This document shows, in pieces, positions 49,508 through 59,853 of a DNA stretch of 64,000 bases. The stretch spans positions 1-64,000 of the forward strand of contig CACWZA010000012.1 in the NCBI GenBank assembly GCA_902765215.1, read 5' to 3'. The first letter of the stretch is position 1. Every line of letters begins with the position of its first letter. Origin of the DNA: an uncultured bacterium. GTDB lineage: Bacteria; Cyanobacteriota; Vampirovibrionia; Gastranaerophilales; Gastranaerophilaceae. The notes under the pieces are model-generated. The model was not told where the DNA came from and made no database searches. It saw only the letters and a list, made by a program, of their open reading frames with translations. Made by a program: the position numbers and the translations under genes.

Positions 49508-49631
49508 GGGGGTAAATATATAAAAGAAAAATAACCTCTCCGCGGGAGAGGTCGTAGTTGTTTAAATTTGCGAGCAAATTTATTACAAATACGGGAGAGG
49601 GTTAAATTATTAAAATCATTTTTATTTACCC
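49508..49631 (+). repeat. MITE-like GGGGTAAAT element E4 and neighbouring hairpins
   Basis: Starts GGGGGTAAATATATAAAAG and ends TTTTTATTTACCC. The block CCTCTCCGCGGGAGAGG is identical with E2, whereas the second inner hairpin has a different sequence but again pairs (AAATTTGC-GA-GCAAATTT at its tip). Directly after it, 49638-49713 holds three more small hairpins (AAATTTCT/AGAAATTT, TCTCTCC/GGAGAGA, TCGGC/GCCGA). No gene is supported in 49405-49772. Confidence 0.7.
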
Positions 49632-49732
49632 TCTCTCAAATTTCTAAATTCACTGTACGCAGTTCATTAAGAAATTTTTCTCTCTCCAAGGAGAGATAAA
49701 TCGGCGTTGCCGATAAACATTTTTCCCCCTGC

Positions 49733-49760
49733 TTGCAGAAAAAACTTGATTTGCTATAAT
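49733..49760 (+). promoter_or_regulatory. tRNA-His promoter
   Basis: TTGCAG is followed after 16 bases by TATAAT, the latter preceded by TGC (extended -10). Confidence 0.65.
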
Positions 49761-49772
49761 GGACATACTGAT

Positions 49773-49849
49773 GGCGGGTATCGTCAAGTGGTTAAGACCA
49801 CGGATTGTGGTTCCGTTATGCGTGGGTTCGAATCCCACTACCCGCCCCA
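49773..49849 (+). tRNA. tRNA-His (GTG anticodon)
   Basis: The cloverleaf folds fully: the seven-base acceptor stem GCGGGTA/TACCCGC, D arm, anticodon stem ACGGA/TCCGT with loop TTGTGGT (anticodon GTG), T arm GTGGG-TTCGAAT-CCCAC. The extra 5' G pairs with the discriminator C, the identity element of tRNA-His. CCA is encoded (49847-49849). A terminator follows. The 3' end is repeated at 50053 and 50250. Confidence 0.96.
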
Positions 49850-50267
49850 TAAAAAGGACAATGACTTTTGTTATTGTCCTTTTTATTTTGTGATTGGGAT
49901 GAGAACCACAAATCGAAGATTTGTCTAGGTTCGGACAAGCCCGAGCAGAGGCACGACTGTAAGGAGAGTTGAAAAATTATAAATCAAAACCACGCTTTTG
50001 ATTTTAATTTTGAAACGGTGCCGTTTAACGCGAGGGCGCAGTTGTTGAAAACAATCCCACTACCCATAATTAGAGTGCGAACGGTTCCGTTTAACGCGAG
50101 GGCGCAGTTGTCTAAAGAAAACAAAACTCTGTGAGCGTGGAGGAAATCCAAGACAATCCTGTATCGGATTATTCGGCTGGTCGCAGAAGCGTGGTTCTGC
50201 TCCACGTTACGGGCTAGCCACTTCGTGTCGTCGCCCTACCGAAAATCCTCCACTACCCGCCCCATAA
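49835..50267 (+). repeat. tRNA-His 3'-end duplication enclosing a GC-rich mosaic block
   Basis: CCACTACCCGCCCCATAA at 49835-49852, the tRNA 3' end plus three bases, is repeated exactly at 50250-50267; a partial copy (AATCCCACTACCC-ATAA) lies at 50053-50069. Between them are two tandem copies of CCGTTTAACGCGAGGG plus CGCAGTTGT (50021 and 50087) and a 78-bp segment (50168-50245) matching 33361-33442 inverted. It resembles the attL/attR scar of a very small or deleted integrative element. No integrase or gene is visible. Confidence 0.7.
49851..49887 (+). terminator. tRNA-His terminator
   Basis: AAAAAGGACAATGAC pairs with GTTATTGTCCTTTTT around a four-base loop. Confidence 0.85.
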
Positions 50268-50274
50268 TAAAAAG

Positions 50275-50302
50275 AAGCACCCTTTATGGGTGCGTTTTTT
50301 GT
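50275..50302 (+). terminator. Terminator-like hairpin after the mosaic block
   Basis: GCACCC pairs with GGGTGC around TTTAT, followed by GTTTTTT. It lies just after the second copy of the tRNA 3' end, as though a transcript crosses the block. Confidence 0.7.
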
Positions 50303-50460
50303 TGTGAATGCAGTGGGAAGAGACCCCCACCAAACGAAGTAAGCAAGGTGCGAAACATCGCACCCTACTTGCTGAATCTTATTACATTAAACATTTTTAT
50401 CTCCTTTTAATTTATCTTTACAAATCTTTTAAAGGGGGTTTAAAAGTTTGTAAAATAGGG

Positions 50461-50568
50461 TATAATATTAATATAGAGTAACGGATAGTCCAAATAATTC
50501 GTATATGGCTTTGTTTTTTATAATGGAGTTATAGGTATTAACGACACCACCGTTACTTTATTTTTTTG
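50461..50568 (+). ncRNA. Candidate small RNA with paired ends
   Basis: TATAAT at 50461-50466 would start a transcript near 50473. AGTAACGG (50477-50484) pairs with CCGTTACT (50550-50557), which is followed by TTATTTTTTT, so a molecule of about 95 nt with its ends closed by an eight-base stem and a Rho-independent-like tail is expected. No frame with a start and ribosome site is present. It is not a known RNA family that I recognise. The remaining sequence 50303-50849 shows nothing else. Confidence 0.45.
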
Positions 50569-50849
50569 TATTTTGTTTTGTCATTCATGTTTGAATGTTT
50601 TACCTTGCCGACAGTTGTATCTTTGTTTACCAATTGTTGTCTATTTTTTGTTCTGATTCTGTTTTGGTTGAGGTGTTTTTGCTAAAATTTATTTTACTTT
50701 GCGCTTTTAGCTTACAGCACTCTAAAATGGGGTTAATTTCAAAAATTCCAATATTATAAAATGTGTAGATAATCTTTTTATACGATTTGTATATTAAAAA
50801 TGAATATTTATTTGGGGTTAATTTTACCTGTATACTGCCAGTATATTGT

Positions 50850-51272
50850 TTATCCCTGCATTGCACCAATGCCCCGAAGAATACCAATCATACCTTCTGC
50901 TGCTATATCGTTTGTAACTTTACCGTCTTTATTGAAATAGTAGAAATTCATTACACAAACTGAAATCTTTTTGTTTGTAGGAGCAATCCCCATAAAATTA
51001 CCATCGTGAGTTCCTGTTAAATCCCATTTTACAGCAACTTTATCAACATCAGCAACCATGTCGGTAATGTGCCATTGAACATCTGAAAAACCTTCTCTCA
51101 TCCAATGAACAACTGATAAATATCCTGTTCCGCCATAAAGAGGTTCAGGACTTGCCGGGGTATAAAACTTCGCATCTGCGGCAACAAGTTCTTCTGCTAA
51201 TTTTTCATCAGCCGTATTTATCATAGTTTCAAATTTTTTCATTAATTCTTTATTTCGTTCAGTCAAATTCAT
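50850..51272 (-). CDS. SnoaL-like (NTF2-fold) protein
   Basis: The 140-aa protein fits the SnoaL/ester-cyclase branch of the NTF2-like fold: NKELMKKFETMINTADEKLAEELVAADAKFY, then WHITDMVADVDKVAVKWDLTGTHDGNFMGIAPTNKKI. These small cone-shaped proteins bind hydrophobic ligands and have varied functions. GGGGAAA precedes the ATG. It is a single gene next to the candidate small RNA. Confidence 0.8.
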   Translation of the reverse strand: MNLTERNKELMKKFETMINTADEKLAEELVAADAKFYTPASPEPLYGGTGYLSVVHWMREGFSDVQWHITDMVADVDKVAVKWDLTGTHDGNFMGIAPTNKKISVCVMNFYYFNKDGKVTNDIAAEGMIGILRGIGAMQG

Positions 51273-51377
51273 AAATTATTTTCCCCATACTAAACACCCT
51301 TTTTACTATCCTATCATAAAACTATTTGTTAATATATTCAATTTTTATGACTTATACAAATAAAAAGTAACTCATTA

Positions 51378-51413
51378 AAACCGCGTTGAAATTATTAGTT
51401 TTCAACGCGGTAT
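51378..51413 (-). terminator. Terminator of the PTPS-like gene
   Basis: ACCGCGTTGAAA pairs with TTTCAACGCGGT, with T-rich sequence after it on the minus strand. Confidence 0.75.
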
Positions 51414-51476
51414 TTATTAATATAAGAGTCCTTGTTAAACTCGCTTAAATATCAGGATAATATTTAAACTAAACTT

Positions 51477-52043
51477 TTAGTTCTTTCTGTATCCGCATTT
51501 AGAGCATACACCATCCTCGCTTAAAGCAATTCCGCATAACGGACAACGATCCATTGTGCCGCTAATTTTATAGTCCTCAGTTGCGGTATTTGCACCGCTT
51601 GTGAATGTGATTTTGGAAATATTCAGTTTGTCTTTTAATAATTCATACACAATTTTTATCATTCCTTCAGTTGTCATAGTTTCTTTTGTTACGACTATAC
51701 GACAGTCAGGATATGCCGTTGCAAGTTCGGTTTTAAATGCTTCACCTTTCATTGTATTTTGGGGAGCACCATTTTTAATGCCTTGTTCTTCATAAACTTT
51801 AAGAACCGCAGGCAGTAACGGGTCGTCTTCTCTTAAAATCAGTGCGTGATCGAAATTTTTTAGTATATTCCATGCGGTTTTCTGGATTTCATTGCATGGG
51901 AATACCATATTCACTCCCGTATTTATTGTATCCTCAACTTCAATAGTCAAACTCCCTGTATGTCCGTGTAAATATTGGGCTTCCCCCTTAAAACCATAAA
52001 AACGGTGTGCATATTGTATGTCAAATTTTGCAACAGATTTCAT
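51477..52043 (-). CDS. PTPS/QueD-fold protein with C-terminal zinc ribbon, catalytic Cys absent
   Basis: Residues 1-160 have the 6-pyruvoyl-tetrahydropterin synthase/QueD fold, with the zinc ligands His13, His26 and His28 (YAHRF, LHGHTG). The nucleophilic Cys of QueD lies four residues before the first His of HGH; here that position is Ala22. The last 25 residues form a zinc ribbon (CPLCG and CSKCG), which normal QueD lacks. At 188 aa it is longer than QueD (about 120-140). It may have a different reaction or only bind a pterin. No other queuosine genes are near. GGAG precedes the ATG. Confidence 0.75.
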   Translation of the reverse strand: MKSVAKFDIQYAHRFYGFKGEAQYLHGHTGSLTIEVEDTINTGVNMVFPCNEIQKTAWNILKNFDHALILREDDPLLPAVLKVYEEQGIKNGAPQNTMKGEAFKTELATAYPDCRIVVTKETMTTEGMIKIVYELLKDKLNISKITFTSGANTATEDYKISGTMDRCPLCGIALSEDGVCSKCGYRKN

Positions 52044-52280
52044 AATTCATTCTCCTTTTTTAGATTTACTCAATTAATTTATAAGTATTCTGTAATATTT
52101 TGTCATTTACCCTGTCAGATTATTTTTCAGGTTATTTGGTTTTGTTTTTAATATCCATGTAAATTTAAATTATAGAACTATGCAAGAAAAATCAATATTT
52201 TTTAAGATATATTAATAATAAGGACATCTTATAATATTACTGTATAATAAATCTAGTAATTTATGTTGGGGAAGAGAAGT

Positions 52281-53477
52281 ATGAAAATAGACTGGAAATC
52301 AAAGAAAACAAGAAATATTATTATTATTTTGGCAGTTATTATTGTGCCAATACTTTTTAATCAGATAAAATCATTAACGACAGGCATTATGATGATGATG
52401 GCGATGTCACAACCTCAGGTAGTAGAGGTTGCAAAACCTCTGGAAACAGAAATTTATCCTGAACACGAAACGACAGGTAGGGTAGAAGCAGCGCTATCGG
52501 TTGATGTTATTGCCAGAGTTAGCGGCTGGCTTCAGAAAAAATATTTTGAAGAAGGCGACAGGGTAAAAAGAGGTCAAAGACTTTTCCTTATTGAACCTGA
52601 AGAATATATCCTTGCTGCAAGAAGTGCAAGAGCAAGAGTAAACGAAAATTCAGCTGTTTATAGAAATTCTCAAATAGATTTAGGAAGGGCAACAGAACTT
52701 TTGAAACAGGATTTGGTTAGCCGTGAGTATTATGACAATGCCCTTACTGACAGAAACAGAAACAAAGCGGCACTTGATGGCGCAAGAGCAGAATTAGCCA
52801 AGGCAAATCTTAATTTGAGTTATACAAATATTACCTCTCCAATGGATGGCAGAATCGGGAAAGCCCAAGTTTCTGTCGGAAACTTTGTAACTCCTAGTTC
52901 AGGTGTTATTGCCCAAATTTACAGCACTAACCCTATGAGAGTTATTTTCCAGCTTAAGAGCGGTGATTTTATAGAAATTAAAAGATATTATCTCTCAAAT
53001 CAGAATGACGATACTACTGTATCAGTCTTATTAAAATTAGCAGACGGTTCTATGTATGAATCTGAAGGTAAAATAGAATTTATCGACAACAAGGTTGATG
53101 AAGATACAGGAACTGTTACATTAAGGGCTCTTTTTGATAACCCAAACGAAATACTTGTTCCGGGTGACTATGTAAACATTACAATAAGAGTAAATAAACC
53201 AAGAAAAGTTATGCTAATTCCTCAATCTGCTACAAAAACAGATGTCGGTACAGGTTATTATGTTTGGACAGTTAAAAAAGGTAAAGCCGTTAAAAAAGAG
53301 GTTGTCGTAAGTGAAAGTTACAACAACTGCTGGATAGTTGAAAGCGGACTGGATCCTGACGATGTTGTTGTAATGCAGGGTATTCAAAACATCTATAAGT
53401 CAGGACAAAAAGTTAAAACTAAACCTTATAAATTTGAATTAGTTAAGAACGACAAGAAAAATGAGGTTAAAAAGTAA
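52281..53477 (+). CDS. RND efflux periplasmic adaptor (membrane fusion protein)
   Basis: The adaptor bridges inner-membrane pump and outer-membrane channel. The ATG at 52281, after GGGGAAGAG, gives 398 aa; residues 11-33 are a membrane anchor ([15 protein letters not shown]). The lipoyl halves are [27 protein letters not shown] and [20 protein letters not shown]; a coiled-coil hairpin and beta-barrel ([24 protein letters not shown]) complete it. TATAAT lies upstream. It is the first gene of a three-gene pump operon. Confidence 0.93.
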   Translation: MKIDWKSKKTRNIIIILAVIIVPILFNQIKSLTTGIMMMMAMSQPQVVEVAKPLETEIYPEHETTGRVEAALSVDVIARVSGWLQKKYFEEGDRVKRGQRLFLIEPEEYILAARSARARVNENSAVYRNSQIDLGRATELLKQDLVSREYYDNALTDRNRNKAALDGARAELAKANLNLSYTNITSPMDGRIGKAQVSVGNFVTPSSGVIAQIYSTNPMRVIFQLKSGDFIEIKRYYLSNQNDDTTVSVLLKLADGSMYESEGKIEFIDNKVDEDTGTVTLRALFDNPNEILVPGDYVNITIRVNKPRKVMLIPQSATKTDVGTGYYVWTVKKGKAVKKEVVVSESYNNCWIVESGLDPDDVVVMQGIQNIYKSGQKVKTKPYKFELVKNDKKNEVKK

Positions 53478-56400
53478 TGGCTATTAAAAAAGAAGATTTG
53501 TACTTTTTCATAAAAAAACCTCGTTTCGCAGTAGTAATATCATTAATAATCGTAATATTAGGTTCTATCTGTTTATTCGGTTTACAACAAGAAAAATATC
53601 CGAATATTACACCGCCACAAGTTACTATTTCGGCATCTTATCCGGGGGCAAGTGCCTCTGTAATAGAATCTTCTGTTGCATCAATGCTTGAATCACAACT
53701 GAACGGTGTTCAGGATATGATATATATGTCCTCTACAAGTTATGATAATGCGTATAATTTAAATATCTTTTTTAAAACAGGAACTAACAATGATGTAAAC
53801 CTTATGAATGTACAAAACAAACTTCAACAGGTTCAGTCAATGCTTCCGCAAGAAGTTATACAACAGGGGCTTACTGCAAAAAATCAGGTTGGTGGTATTG
53901 GGGCTATTATTCTTAATCTATCATCAGAAAATGATTCCTGGAATCAGTTAGACCTGACAAATTATGCAAATATTTATATTAAAGATGCTATAAAAAGAAT
54001 TAATGGAGTCGGTGAAGTTAATATCTTTGGTGCAGACGATTATAGTATGAGAATTTGGCTTGATCCTGCAAAACTTACAAGTTATAAAGTTTCTGTCTCA
54101 GAGGTTCAAAATGCCATAAGAAATCAGAATGCTCAACTTTCAACAGGTGCTTTAGGTGTTCTTCCGACAGACAAACCTGCAAGTCTGCAATTATCACTTT
54201 TGACGAAAGGAAGATTATCAACACCTGAAGAATTTGAAAATATTATTATTCGTTCAAATTCTGACAGTTCAAAAATCAGACTAAAAGATGTTGCAAGAGT
54301 TGAATTAGGTGCAAAATCTTATTCTCTTTTCGGTTTGGTTAACACAAAACCTGCCGTACTTATTCAGGTAATGCCGCTGCCGGGGGCAAACACTATAGAA
54401 ATTGTAGAGAATGTTAATAAGGAAATGCAGAAACTTGATAAAACATTACCTGATTCTTTAAAGGTTTCAACTATGATGGACGGTGCAATCTTTATTATAG
54501 AATCAATGGATGAGGTTGAGTTTACTATTCTTTTAACTTCACTTATTGTAATTTTGGTTATCTTTGCATTTTTAGGTGATTACTATGCAACAATCATTCC
54601 TTGTGTTGCGATTCCTGTATCGCTCGTCGGTACATTTATTGCCTTAAAAATGCTGGGGATGTCGCTTAACCTGCTGACGCTCTTTGCACTGGTTCTTGCC
54701 GTTGCGGTCGTTGTCGATGACGCTATTGTTGTAATTGAAGATGTTAAACGGCACATGGAAGAAGAAGGTATGACTGCCGTTGAAGCAACGCAAAAAACTA
54801 TGCACGATGTAGGCGGTTCACTTGTTGCAATGGCTGCCGTTCTTGTTGCTGTATTTGTTCCGATGTGTTTCATGTCAGGTTTGTCAGGGACTATGTATAA
54901 ACAATTTGCAGTATGTATTGCTGCATCAATTTCGTTCTCTGCAATTTGTGCGCTTACGCTTTCTCCTGCGTTGTGTTCAATATTATTGAAAGAGAAGAAA
55001 ACGAAAATTAAATTACCTGAATCAGTTCAGGAAATTCTTGATGATGCAAACACTTATATTACCAAATTCTTAAAAATTTTTAATGAAAAATTTGATTTGT
55101 TAACCAAATTTTATCTTGAATATGTAAAGAAATTCGTATTTGATAAAAAATTGACAATTATAACCTATGTTTCAATAATTATACTTATGTTAGGTTTGTT
55201 TAAAATAGTTCCTACAGGATTTATTCCTGATGAAGATCAGGGTTATGTCATAACATCAATAACACTTCCTGACGGTGCGTCTTTAAACAGAACGGAAGAT
55301 GTAGTTGTCAAATTTATAAAAATGATTGAAGATATCGATGGTGTCGATAAAGACAGAATCGTTGCTTTCGGCGGTATGGGCCCGTCTAACCAGGCAACTG
55401 TTGTTATTCAGTTAAAAGAATGGGGTGAAAGAAAAGTTAACCCTATTAGTTGGGTGTTCAGGCTTGTAACAGGCAGAGCAACCAGCATGTCACATGATAC
55501 AATAATAAATGAAGTAAATAAACGCTCAAGACAGATAAGTGAAGCATCTATTTTCACTTTCTCCCCTCCTGCTATTGACGGTTTGGGTATGATGGGCGGT
55601 TTTGAGTATCAACTGTTATCTACAGGAAATGATACAATACAAGACTTATCAAAATTTGCAAATACATTTATCGGGAAAGCAAATGAGGATAAAAACCTGA
55701 TGAATGTTTATACACAATTCCAGGCAAATGTTCCTCAATACATTTTGCATATAGATTATGATAAAGTTTTGGCTCAAAGCATAGATGTCGCAGAATTACA
55801 TAATACTTTGGCATCAACTTTATCTTATGCTTATGTAAATGATTTCAATAAATTAGGCAGAGTCTTCAGAGTGTTTATGCAGGCTGAAGGTGATTACAGA
55901 AATAAAATAGAAGATTTAGAAAAAATCAGAGTTGCAAACACAAAAGGACAGATGGTGCCTATTATGACTGTAATCAGACCTGAACAAGTTACGGGGGCAG
56001 TTTCAATAACAAGATTTAATCAGTTCCGTTCTGTTCAGATACAAGGTATGCAGGCAAGCGGTAAATCATCAGGTGATGCTATGAAAGCGATGGAAAGACT
56101 CTCCGATAAGTATTTAACTCGTGATTATACTTATCAATGGTCGGGTACTTCGCGACAAGAAAAAGAATCATCAGGACAAACAGGTCTTGTAATAGGACTT
56201 GCGCTGCTGTTTGTATATTTGTTCCTTGTTGCACTTTATGAAAGTTGGATGATTCCGGTTGCAGTATTACTTATATCGCCTGTGGCGGTAGTCGGAGCAT
56301 TGATATTCCAGCTTATGATGGGACAATCACTTGACCTTTATTCACAAGTCGGGTTAATCACTCTGATTGGTCTGGCGGCAAAACAGGCAATTTTGATTGT

Positions 56401-56710
56401 AGAGTTTGCCAAAGTCGAACACGAAGAACACGGCTTGAATATTCATGATGCGGCTGTTAAAGCAGCAGATTTAAGATTTAGGGCGATTATGATGACAGAG
56501 GCGGCCTTTATTTTAGGTATATTGCCATTATTATTTGCATCAGGTGCAGGGGCAAACAGCCGTATTTCTGTCGGTTGTACCGTAATCGGTGGTATGATTA
56601 CTGCTGCATCTGTCGGGGCTGTTATGACTCCTGCATTCTATGTTATCGTTCAGGAAGTTATAGATAAGTATTTTAATAACAAAAGAGAGAAAGATGATGA
56701 AATTATATAA
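53477..56710 (+). CDS. RND multidrug efflux permease (HAE1/AcrB type)
   Basis: A proton-driven trimeric pump. The 1077-aa protein has helix 1 followed by [23 protein letters not shown], twelve membrane helices and two large periplasmic loops. The proton-relay Asp pair is in [19 protein letters not shown]; the second half begins [20 protein letters not shown]. The start overlaps the adaptor stop (TAATG). Its closest counterparts are AcrB-type drug exporters; substrates cannot be read. Confidence 0.96.
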   Translation: MAIKKEDLYFFIKKPRFAVVISLIIVILGSICLFGLQQEKYPNITPPQVTISASYPGASASVIESSVASMLESQLNGVQDMIYMSSTSYDNAYNLNIFFKTGTNNDVNLMNVQNKLQQVQSMLPQEVIQQGLTAKNQVGGIGAIILNLSSENDSWNQLDLTNYANIYIKDAIKRINGVGEVNIFGADDYSMRIWLDPAKLTSYKVSVSEVQNAIRNQNAQLSTGALGVLPTDKPASLQLSLLTKGRLSTPEEFENIIIRSNSDSSKIRLKDVARVELGAKSYSLFGLVNTKPAVLIQVMPLPGANTIEIVENVNKEMQKLDKTLPDSLKVSTMMDGAIFIIESMDEVEFTILLTSLIVILVIFAFLGDYYATIIPCVAIPVSLVGTFIALKMLGMSLNLLTLFALVLAVAVVVDDAIVVIEDVKRHMEEEGMTAVEATQKTMHDVGGSLVAMAAVLVAVFVPMCFMSGLSGTMYKQFAVCIAASISFSAICALTLSPALCSILLKEKKTKIKLPESVQEILDDANTYITKFLKIFNEKFDLLTKFYLEYVKKFVFDKKLTIITYVSIIILMLGLFKIVPTGFIPDEDQGYVITSITLPDGASLNRTEDVVVKFIKMIEDIDGVDKDRIVAFGGMGPSNQATVVIQLKEWGERKVNPISWVFRLVTGRATSMSHDTIINEVNKRSRQISEASIFTFSPPAIDGLGMMGGFEYQLLSTGNDTIQDLSKFANTFIGKANEDKNLMNVYTQFQANVPQYILHIDYDKVLAQSIDVAELHNTLASTLSYAYVNDFNKLGRVFRVFMQAEGDYRNKIEDLEKIRVANTKGQMVPIMTVIRPEQVTGAVSITRFNQFRSVQIQGMQASGKSSGDAMKAMERLSDKYLTRDYTYQWSGTSRQEKESSGQTGLVIGLALLFVYLFLVALYESWMIPVAVLLISPVAVVGALIFQLMMGQSLDLYSQVGLITLIGLAAKQAILIVEFAKVEHEEHGLNIHDAAVKAADLRFRAIMMTEAAFILGILPLLFASGAGANSRISVGCTVIGGMITAASVGAVMTPAFYVIVQEVIDKYFNNKREKDDEII

Positions 56711-58091
56711 AAAGATTATTTTAACATTATTTATATTTGTTTTATGTGTACAGAGTTCGTATGCAATAAATTTGAAAATTAAAAAGACACAAAAGCAAAA
56801 TGTTCAGCAGAGTGAGGTAGCAACCTTCAATAATGATGTTCATTCCGTATTTTCTCTTAAAGACTGTGTCAATATTGCAGTAGACCATAATCCAAGCATT
56901 AAAGCATATCTCTGTGACGAGCAGGTTTATAAATCAAGAATCGGTCAGGCATGGGCAAACTATTTCCCACAAATAAGTGTGGGGGTTGATGTCGCAAGAA
57001 CCCGTAATCATTATTCAGGTAATGCTGTTATGAAAAGAATGTCTATGACAAATTCGATGGGGTATTTTCCACAAGTATCAGCAGGTATGTTGCTTTTTGA
57101 TTTCGGTAAAACAAAGGCCGATGCTGATTTTGCAAAAAGAATGTACGAATCAAAACAGGCAGATACAAAAGAATATATTAACGATATTATTTATAATATA
57201 AAATCTGCATATTTTAATATACTTTTTGCAAAAGCACAGGTTCAGGTGTATGAAGATACGGTAAAAGATTATGAGATGCAGTTGAGTCAGGCAGATGCTT
57301 TCTATAAGATAGGTAAAAAGGCTAAAATTGATGTTGTAACGGCTGAGTATAACCTTGGTAAAGCAAAATTAAATTTGGTCGCTGCTAAAAATACCTTGAA
57401 GGTTGCTTATGTTCAGTTAGCACAAATTATGGGTATTCCTGAATACACAAATTTTGAATTATCTGATGAATTAACATTGAATGATTTTGAGGAAACTTTT
57501 GAACAATTAATTAAAACCGCTTATGATGTAAGACCGGAATTAATTTCATCACAGAAAACGGTTGAAGCGGCAAAAATGAATTTAAGATCGGCAAGAAGGG
57601 ACTTCACTCCTAATTTAAGTGCTTACGGTGGTTTTTCAAACGGCAGAGGTAATGAGTATAATTTAAGTTCAGCGCAGATTGGACTTCAGTTAAGTTATTC
57701 AGAACTTAATTTGATGAGAGTTAAAAAACAGGTTGATGAGGCGAAAGCAGAATACAGTAAGTCTATTGCTGACCATGAATATACGAAAAATACAATATAT
57801 TTAAATGTCAGAAAGAATTATCTTGATTTGCAGACAGCAAAAGAATCTATTATCATTGCAAAACTTGCTCTTGACGAAGCAAAAGAACAATACCGTCAGG
57901 TAACGGGAAGATACAAAGCAGGTGTCAGTGATGCAATCGAATTAAAAGATGGTGAAAATACTTATCTGAATGCACGACTGGATTTTTATAATGCAATGTT
58001 AAACTACAATACAAAAGCCGCAAGTCTTGAAAAAGAGGTAGGGGTTCCGTTAGTTTTTTCTAAAAAAACTATCTTTGAAAAAAATAAATAA
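56694..58091 (+). CDS. TolC-family outer membrane efflux protein
   Basis: A signal peptide ([18 protein letters not shown]) is followed by two OEP repeats: [24 protein letters not shown] with a long helix and YPFPQISVG-type strand [14 protein letters not shown], repeated later as [38 protein letters not shown]. The 465-aa length is normal. It overlaps the pump gene by 17 bases. Its presence demonstrates an outer membrane. Confidence 0.95.
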   Translation: MMKLYKKIILTLFIFVLCVQSSYAINLKIKKTQKQNVQQSEVATFNNDVHSVFSLKDCVNIAVDHNPSIKAYLCDEQVYKSRIGQAWANYFPQISVGVDVARTRNHYSGNAVMKRMSMTNSMGYFPQVSAGMLLFDFGKTKADADFAKRMYESKQADTKEYINDIIYNIKSAYFNILFAKAQVQVYEDTVKDYEMQLSQADAFYKIGKKAKIDVVTAEYNLGKAKLNLVAAKNTLKVAYVQLAQIMGIPEYTNFELSDELTLNDFEETFEQLIKTAYDVRPELISSQKTVEAAKMNLRSARRDFTPNLSAYGGFSNGRGNEYNLSSAQIGLQLSYSELNLMRVKKQVDEAKAEYSKSIADHEYTKNTIYLNVRKNYLDLQTAKESIIIAKLALDEAKEQYRQVTGRYKAGVSDAIELKDGENTYLNARLDFYNAMLNYNTKAASLEKEVGVPLVFSKKTIFEKNK

Positions 58092-58174
58092 GTTATTTTA
58101 AAAGTTGTAAAGAATCTATCGCCATAAAGCGGGGCTTTATGCTATTATAAACTTAGGTCAAACAGGAGGTGTTT

Positions 58175-58843
58175 ATGTCAAAAAAAGTCGTTGTTTTAAA
58201 TACAAGTCCGAGAAAGAATTTCAATACTGCACAAATGCTGAAGGAAGCGCAAAAAGGTGCTGAATCTGTTGGTGCGGAAGTAGAATATATAGATTTGTTT
58301 GATGTTAATTTTAAAGGCTGCAGAAGTTGTTATGCCTGTAAAACAAAAGGACATCATACAAAAGGGTTGTGTGCAATTAAAGACGATTTAAGACCGATTT
58401 TGGAAAAAATATTAAACAGTAATGCCGTTATAATCGGCACTCCTATTTACTGCGGAGATGCTACAGGGGCATTCAGAAACCTTGCAGAAAGAATGATTTT
58501 TGCCGCAATAAAATATATGAAAGATGAACACACAGGCATGATGCAGAGAGAATTAAGCCACGATATCCCAATCGGGATAATCAATACAATGGGGGCAACT
58601 GAAGACCAGTATAACCGTTCATATCTGCCTCATATGGTTGAAATGAATGAATTTCTGATGAAAGCGGCCTTCGGTCATTGTGAAACTCTGAATGTTTTTG
58701 ACACATCTCACTTTATAGATTATTCAAAATATGAGTGTGATATTTTTGACATCGAACATAAAAAACAAGTAAGAGAAACACAATTCCCTGAAGATTTGCA
58801 TAAAGCATTTAATTTTGGCAAACGATTGGCTGAAAGAGGTTAA
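58175..58843 (+). CDS. NAD(P)H-dependent FMN reductase/flavoprotein
   Basis: The 222-aa flavodoxin-fold protein has the FMN phosphate loop NTSPRKNFNT near the N-terminus and GTPIYCGDATGAFRNLAERM, characteristic of the NADPH-dependent FMN reductase or iron-sulfur flavoprotein group. The motif CRSCYACKTKGHH could hold an Fe-S cluster, though family members with only this Cys set often do not. ATG 58175 follows AGGAGG. It is a single gene with a shared terminator downstream. Confidence 0.85.
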   Translation: MSKKVVVLNTSPRKNFNTAQMLKEAQKGAESVGAEVEYIDLFDVNFKGCRSCYACKTKGHHTKGLCAIKDDLRPILEKILNSNAVIIGTPIYCGDATGAFRNLAERMIFAAIKYMKDEHTGMMQRELSHDIPIGIINTMGATEDQYNRSYLPHMVEMNEFLMKAAFGHCETLNVFDTSHFIDYSKYECDIFDIEHKKQVRETQFPEDLHKAFNFGKRLAERG

Positions 58844-58867
58844 GTTAATACTTTAAATAAACATAAT

Positions 58868-58900
58868 TAAATAAGGTGCGTTATTTTAGCGCACCTTATT
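58868..58900. terminator. Bidirectional terminator
   Basis: AAATAAGGTGCG pairs with CGCACCTTATTT. It separates the convergent flavoprotein and patatin genes. Confidence 0.85.
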
Positions 58901-59744
58901 TAATTATATATTCTTTTATTTTGTCCAATTTCTTCATACAGTCGGAAACACCTAAATCGTACATTCTTTGCAGTTTTTTTCGGTCTTTTTCTACCCGTTT
59001 CATTTTGACTGTTTCTGACGGACGAAGAACAATAATCTTGTTTTCAGATTCATATTTTTCTATTAAGTCCATAGTTTCGTTATATTTTTTGTAAGAGTTT
59101 TTTGCTGTTTCAATAAAGTTCGGGAATTTGCCGTAGAACAGTTTATATGGCATAGGGGTGTATTTCTTTCTGTAACCTGCTGGTCTTGTTAATACAACAA
59201 TAATTTTTTCATAATTTGAGTCTAATACTTTTTTAAACGGTACGGCATCACTCACTGCCCCGTCTAAATAGAAATTTCCGTCTATTTCAACAGGTCTTGA
59301 AACAAAAGGCATAGACCCCGATGCTCTGAAATATTCCAAATCTTTATCCGCATCATCAATTTTGATATATTCAGGGTTCCCTGACTGTAAATTAGTGACA
59401 ACGGCATAAAAATCAACGGGGGTGGTTTTGTAGGTTTCAAAATCGAGCCTGTCCAGTTCATAGACAAGTTTCTTGAAACAAAAATCTCTGTTCATTATGT
59501 CGCCCGTTGTGATGAGTGAATATAACCCCATATAATTTTTTTCGTGTGCATATTTAAGGTTATATCTTAATGCACGACCTATTTGATGAGATTTATAATT
59601 TAAACCAAACAAAGCACCTGCCGATACCCCGTAGATTGTATCAACATTAATATTGTTCTGCATAAAAATATCGAGAACCCCTGCTGAATACAGACCTCTC
59701 ATTGCTCCGCCTTCTAATACTAATGCTGTTTTATTTTCTGTCAT
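58896..59744 (-). CDS. Patatin-like phospholipase
   Basis: The catalytic Ser-Asp dyad of patatins is present: GVSAG (Ser in TIYGVSAGALFG) and DGA in NFYLDGAVSDAVP, with the oxyanion GGAMRG at the N-terminus. The 282-aa form starts at ATG 59744 after AGGAAG. It is the short bacterial type, cytosolic or membrane-associated, possibly acting on phospholipids. No partner genes are adjacent. Confidence 0.9.
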   Translation of the reverse strand: MTENKTALVLEGGAMRGLYSAGVLDIFMQNNINVDTIYGVSAGALFGLNYKSHQIGRALRYNLKYAHEKNYMGLYSLITTGDIMNRDFCFKKLVYELDRLDFETYKTTPVDFYAVVTNLQSGNPEYIKIDDADKDLEYFRASGSMPFVSRPVEIDGNFYLDGAVSDAVPFKKVLDSNYEKIIVVLTRPAGYRKKYTPMPYKLFYGKFPNFIETAKNSYKKYNETMDLIEKYESENKIIVLRPSETVKMKRVEKDRKKLQRMYDLGVSDCMKKLDKIKEYIIK

Positions 59745-59802
59745 AATATTACTTCCTGTCACCTATTTTATAATAAAAAAAGGTGATTTACTTCATTAGA
59801 AT

Positions 59803-59835
59803 AAAAAATGCGGTAATTGAAAAATTACCGCATTT
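59803..59835 (-). terminator. Rho-independent terminator
   Basis: AAATGCGGTAATT pairs with AATTACCGCATTT and is followed on the minus strand by TTTTTTATT. It follows the frameshifted gene. Confidence 0.8.
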
Positions 59836-59853
59836 ATATTATATATTTTTTGT

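Noticed and set aside
50627-50887. An 86-codon minus-strand frame overlapping the end of the SnoaL-like gene
   Set aside because: It overlaps a well-supported gene, has no ribosome site and shows no recognisable pattern.
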